Shown here: positions 60,601 through 64,000 of the stretch, in pieces
Layout of the letters: each line of letters starts with the position of its first letter
Numbering within the stretch: position 1 is the stretch's first letter
DNA from: Saxidomus purpurata
Taxonomy: Eukaryota > Mollusca > Bivalvia > Venerida > Veneridae
NCBI GenBank assembly: GCA_022818135.1
Contig: JAFMSR010000002.1
Location: 53,369,594 to 53,433,593, forward strand
Length of the DNA: 64,000 nt
Direction: 5' to 3'
Made by a program: the position numbers and the translations under genes
Notes under the pieces: generated by a model
Seen by the model: the letters and a program-made list of their open reading frames with translations, nothing else
What the model was told of the DNA's origin: nothing
Databases searched by the model: none

Positions 60601-63497
60601 TTGTTTAATTAGCATATAGGAAAGAACCGCAATAAGAGAAGCGAAAGAATACCATTTCTTTAAATAAGCATTAAAAGTCAAAACAGTGATAGCTTAAACA
60701 CCTATTCAAAATGCTTTCTATGAAAATTGTTTAACTAAGCAGTAAATAGTATTGCTAATTTGCAGTCCAAACACCATCATTCTGTTTACGGGAATATGGG
60801 ACATGTACCTACTTCTATAAACAATCCATTCTTGTGAAACATTGAAGCATTTAATATTTCAAGTTCCATTGATATGGAGGTTTCAACTTTAGTTTCAAGT
60901 TCCACTGATATGGAGCTTTCAACTTTACTTTTGGTTGGTCACATAAAAGGTGACATAAATTCTTTTGTAAAAAAATATTTTCAGTTATATAAAAAGTTTA
61001 ACAGAGTCTCATAAAAAGTTGACCTTCATAAAATGATGCGCATGATCATATTTTACTTACCAACGACCACTCCAACAATCAATCCCGTGTTGTCAGTTGT
61101 TTCTGTAATATCTGCCGCTGTTTAGATTATAATAATGGCAATATACAATACTTATAGAAATCGGAGTTTCATTTTCGTGGCAAGATTGCTTTCGAACTCT
61201 CTTTTGAAATGTACTTCTAAGTTTGTGTGGTAATTGTACACATTTCAGCCTGGCCTACCGGTAAAATGTATAATTAAAATTATCTGCTGTAAATTTGACC
61301 TTAAATTTTATGAAAGGGAAAAATGAAAAAAACAAATCAATTAATAAATATTAAGATATATTACTCAAGCAATGCTGCAAACACCAATGCAAAATAACTA
61401 TAGTGCTGCTCAATTCTTCCATATATATTACTGCCTGAAAGAATTTCACAGTTTTTTGTATCAAAACAAAGCGTTTTACCACAATTCACGTACTTGTCTT
61501 TGCATCCAGTGCTATCCCTGTTGATTGTACAGCAGACGAAGTTGGCAGTCTTATTCCAAGGGCAATTTCGTAGTCTGTTTCAGCATCCAGCCCGAGAACG
61601 TCGAAGTATTTACTTTTTCCAGATGCATAATACGTCTCCAGTTCAATTTTATCGTTTGCTTTCTACACAAACAGATAAAAAAACGTATTCCCAGTCGTTT
61701 ACATTTTTACCTCAGTTACTTATAAAAAATATCATTATATTCAATTAAAGGAATAAGAGCAACGCATGTGGGTGTTGGATTCTCTGTTGTAATTGTTCAT
61801 TAGAGAATAGTATTTTAGGTTTGAATCAATTCTTGCCAAATAAAATGCCAAATAAAAATTTCAGCATAGCACGCCAACTAAGTTTGGTACTAATCATTCC
61901 TGTGAGGTATCATCCAGTGGTTGCTGAGAAATAGCACATCCAAACGAACATCAAAGGGCCATAACTTAAATAAAAAAATTCCCGGTTGAAAATCATGCAT
62001 AGTTTAAGCTTTACACAACAGTAAATTTCTACACAGAAAGATTAAAAACGTGTTCCCGGTCGTTTACATGTTGACCACAAATACTCATAAAAGAATATCA
62101 TTATATTCAATTAAAGGAATTAGAATAACGCATGTGGGTGTTGGATTCTCTGTTGTGATTGTTCATTAGATAATCGTGTAAATTGCAAAGGGCCATAACT
62201 AAATTAAAAACATCCCCGGTTGAAAATCATGCATAGCTTAAACTTTATACAACAGTTACGATGAATTCCGGCCACTGGTTGCCTAGAAACAACGCAGACA
62301 AGCATCTCTTATGAAAAAGTCAATGGAACATAGCTAAATGAAAGATTATCTGGTCATTAAGTGCCGACAACATTCACAACTAAGCTTGGTACGAATCAGT
62401 CTTGTGATGTTTCACTGAATTCCAGCCAGTAGTTGCCACAAACATCTCTATGTGTTTTGTATGAAAAAATCAAAGGAGAATAACTCAAAAAAATATATGC
62501 AAGTACATTTTTGTTTTTAAGGCTATGTACAGCAAAACTTGATACTAATCACTGCAGACCTACAGTTACATTAGATTCCGCTCAGTCTTTACCGAGAAAT
62601 AGTCCGGCAATTATAGGGTAATTACTACTGAGTGTACTCATCAGCCACAGGTAATCCAATAATGCGACACATAAAGATGACCAGAATTCTCTAATTATAC
62701 GCCCTTTATTCGTCACATGGTATTTGCTTGGAATTTAAGATTGCACTTTAAAGTAAAACAAGTGCTTACACACTTACGTTCATTTATAATAATGAAAATT
62801 AAAATAATAATAATTATTATTATAATTATTATAATAATCATAAAAATGATAATGTATAATGATAAAATCTTTATTTTAAAAAAGTAACACAACTAGACAT
62901 TTAAACAATTTGTATACGTACATTATTGCGGCCTTCAGTAAATAACAGACAAGCACTCGTACAAATTCGTACGCTTTTTGATTTACTTATTACCTTTCTA
63001 AAAAGAACTATGACAATTTCAGCTCTTCCATAGCACGAGGATTTCTCTGGGAGATCCCAAGCAATACGGAATCCAGCTGAAGATGGTTTTTCAATTCGCA
63101 TATTTTCCGGACCATTATCTGAAATGGATTCGGAAAACGATAAGGGTTTTAATTCAGGTATTATACATCAGGAATCTTTGAGAAGTACATGTATTTAATA
63201 TCGAAGTGATTTCCAAAAGCTGACCTCAGCAACAAGTACAGTGAACACATTAATTATCGTGGCAAACTAGTTTTCGTGGAATCCATGGTCGTGATGATTC
63301 ATAAGTTGACAATATGTGTCATGTAGCTGACCATGTTTTCGCATTATTAACAACATATATATAAGGTAGTTGTGACATCAAGTTTGAAACTATTTGTAAA
63401 CGAATTTAAGCATTCTGAGCTTCAAGGTAGATTGATACCTAAGTAATAAAATAAACTTACATTTTTCAAGACCTTGCAGATTTTTTACTGGACCAAC
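54519..63497 (-). CDS. Gene B: paralogous receptor tyrosine pseudokinase, 3' part (12 exons, 5' truncated by window end)
   Basis: Exons from 5' to 3': 63461-63497, 62994-63118, 61494-61662, 61061-61117, 60116-60285, 59505-59691, 58385-58504, 57284-57438, 56748-56870, 56364-56478, 55945-56035, 54519-54651. They encode the FN3-like domain, transmembrane helix, juxtamembrane, complete kinase domain and the same DYYFYKR end as gene A. All frames are open and all introns have GT..AG. The replaced HRD (HRR) and DFG (GFG) are shared, so the pseudokinase state predates the duplication. Length changes against gene A are multiples of three (-9 in the TM exon; -9 and +6 in the next), which points to selection on the frame. 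Ectodomain exons lie beyond 64000. Confidence 0.9.
55240..55800. repeat. Tandem repeat of about 130 bp, copy B of the 6.1-6.65 kb array
   Basis: Same 'gtgctctat.actgt', 'aattccc' and 'atgctccggacaag' blocks. It is followed by a short (acgc)n run at about 55795-55825. Confidence 0.65.
55945..56035 (-). CDS. Gene B exon: kinase C-lobe
   Basis: 91 bp. Same as gene A exon 29 except for GND in place of GTD. Donor gtaagt. Confidence 0.92.
56364..56478 (-). CDS. Gene B exon: P+1 loop and APE region
   Basis: 115 bp. Encodes PIKWVAPECM and the DVW..AVVLWEIFSLG region; nearly identical to gene A exon 28. Confidence 0.92.
56748..56870 (-). CDS. Gene B exon: degenerate catalytic loop and 'DFG' exon
   Basis: 123 bp. 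IVHRRLACRN and KISGFGPQPSEED are kept as in gene A. The activation segment differs only at RGDAEKGRK and again has no Tyr. Confidence 0.93.
57137..57212 (-). mobile_element. tRNA-like SINE fragment, copy B
   Basis: Counterpart of 8030-8102 with a better B box ('ccgggttcgagtat' on the minus strand). Confidence 0.45.
57284..57438 (-). CDS. Gene B exon: hinge to helix E
   Basis: 155 bp. IIYEYCENGTLRDYV and DIAKGMEYLAAKG are identical to gene A exon 26. Confidence 0.94.
57800..58256. mobile_element. MITE with 'agacaggtgcgatttggt' ends, copy B
   Basis: Orthologous-position counterpart of 8688-9144, same ends and length. Confidence 0.7.
58385..58504 (-). CDS. Gene B exon: helix C region
   Basis: 120 bp. 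ERFTPEDELLMKAK and GEHPNILKFIGAVV. The donor is gtgggt, where gene A has gtaggt. Confidence 0.9.
58855..59275. mobile_element. TTAA-flanked MITE present only in copy B
   Basis: 421 bp. Ends are 'agtgatattatgcgcat' and 'atgcgcataatgtcact', an inverted repeat with one mismatch. TTAA flanks it on both sides (58851-58854 and 59276-59279), while copy A has a single TTAA at the empty site (about 9739, 'agtctttaaatgaaaac'). The TTAA target duplication points to a piggyBac-type source. No transposase is encoded. Confidence 0.88.
59505..59691 (-). CDS. Gene B exon: juxtamembrane and N-lobe
   Basis: 187 bp. WHINRNEIVF, LLKNGHFANIYKAKL and DYVVAKTLK are kept, including the degenerate glycine loop and the Lys. 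A few conservative changes against gene A (MDL for MDM, FET for FKS). Confidence 0.92.
60116..60285 (-). CDS. Gene B exon: second half of TM helix and juxtamembrane
   Basis: 170 bp against 173 in gene A. It lacks nine in-frame bases in the basic region and gains six in the helix. Confidence 0.88.
61061..61117 (-). CDS. Gene B exon: stalk and first half of TM helix
   Basis: 57 bp. In-frame loss of nine bases (VVSIVG to VVG) against gene A exon 22. Donor gtaagt, acceptor ctaaacag. Confidence 0.88.
61494..61662 (-). CDS. Gene B exon: FN3-like domain, C-terminal half
   Basis: 169 bp, collinear with gene A exon 21, same donor gtacgt. Confidence 0.9.
61665..62235. repeat. Local direct duplication of about 300 bp in gene B intron, copy-B specific
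   Basis: 'ctcataaaagaatatcatta', 'gcatgtgggtgttggattct' and 'cccggttgaaaatcatgcat' each occur twice in copy B (near 61.7-61.99 and 62.03-62.23 kb) but once in copy A. The duplicated block begins at the acceptor side of the FN3 exon ('ttctacacagaaag'). Confidence 0.8.
62994..63118 (-). CDS. Gene B exon: FN3-like domain, N-terminal half
   Basis: 125 bp, collinear with gene A exon 20, with IEKPSSAG in place of IEKLSSAG. Confidence 0.92.
63461..63497 (-). CDS. Gene B 37-bp micro-exon
   Basis: Encodes VGPVKNLQGLEK, identical in protein to gene A exon 19. It is the most 5' gene B exon inside the window. Confidence 0.88.
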
Positions 63498-64000
63498 CTG
63501 CAATACATCAACTCTCTGTTATACATTGTTTACACATCTATGATATCTATATCCCTTGTTCTGAATCGTCAGATGTCTAGATATGCTGATATGCGGTAAG
63601 GTAGCGCACCATTTTCCTTAATGGATGGGGTGCATATTTTTTTATTTTTTTCTTTTAATATCATACTCTTTTCTCTTGGTTAGGAAGTAATTATATTGTA
63701 TTATACTTACACGAGTAGTTCATGTAAAGAAGAAAAAAAGATATTAGTGAATTATAATTAAAACAGATACATTTTGAAATGTGTTCTCGCTCGTTCAAGA
63801 ACAAAGACTGTGTTACAGTATCAGTGAAAATACTGGATCTAAACATAGTTTAACAAACATCAACAAACTCTTGTTTCATTTTACTATATCAAATACATAC
63901 TTTGAAAAATATCTGTATAAACAGGGGTGTCTTGCAGTAAATCTCGGAACTTTTTGAATGGCTATGTAAGCAAACATTATTTACCTCAAGAGTATGTTGA

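Larger units (their letters stand above)
51720..64000. repeat. Segmental duplication, copy B (matches 1530-14280)
   Basis: Starts at 'agttatgagaaagcg' and stays collinear with copy A to the end of the window, where 'tttacctcaagagtatgttg' (about 63980-64000) equals about 14183-14203. Copy B lacks the insertion at 5371-5661, the long poly-C and the expanded 'gacttgacttc' repeat, and it gains a TTAA-flanked MITE. Confidence 0.9.

Overview
The window looks like nuclear DNA of an intron-rich, AT-rich animal. Small exons (37-206 bp) with GT..AG borders sit among tRNA-derived SINEs, MITEs, minisatellites and microsatellites. The repeat style suggests a bivalve or other mollusc; this is an inference, and no species is claimed. 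Nothing prokaryotic or viral is seen.

Three genes are supported. (1) At 193-1326 (+) are the last two exons of a gene whose start lies left of the window: a transmembrane segment and a short cytoplasmic tail with PPPPY and NPAY motifs. (2) At 5054-42666 (-) is receptor kinase gene A, rebuilt here as 30 exons with every junction in phase, about 1,289 residues. Its order is signal peptide, EMI-like Cys/Trp-rich module, two EGF-like modules, a long beta-rich ectodomain, a fibronectin III-like domain, a transmembrane helix, a juxtamembrane segment, a tyrosine-kinase domain and a very short tail. (3) At 54519-63497 (-) are the 12 3'-most exons of a paralogue, gene B, whose 5' part lies right of the window.

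The main result is that both paralogues have a tyrosine-kinase fold with the catalytic residues replaced. HRD reads HRR, DFG reads GFG, the glycine loop is degenerate and the activation loop has no tyrosine, while the VAIK-type lysine, the catalytic-loop Asn, APE and the C-lobe motifs are kept. Both look like intact, multi-exon receptor pseudokinases, not decayed genes.

Genes A and B lie in a tandem segmental duplication: about 1.53-14.2 kb matches about 51.72-64.0 kb, introns included, with a period near 50 kb. The left breakpoint lies just past the 3' end of the (+) gene, which converges on gene A. Insertions present in only one copy (a TTAA-flanked MITE in B, a retroposon-like segment in A) date events after the duplication.

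Layout: 1-1.3 kb end of the (+) gene; 1.3-5 kb intergenic; 5-42.7 kb gene A, with a 1.8 kb 24-bp minisatellite (19.2-21.0 kb), a minisatellite built on a splice acceptor (26.1-26.65 kb), a 44-bp minisatellite (31.4-33.9 kb) and an 8.6 kb first intron holding a Tigger/pogo relic; 42.7-51.7 kb repeat-rich intergenic DNA with an inverted minisatellite (46.0-46.7 kb), several SINEs and a long-unit tandem array (49.5-50.7 kb); 51.7-64 kb the second copy of the duplicated block.
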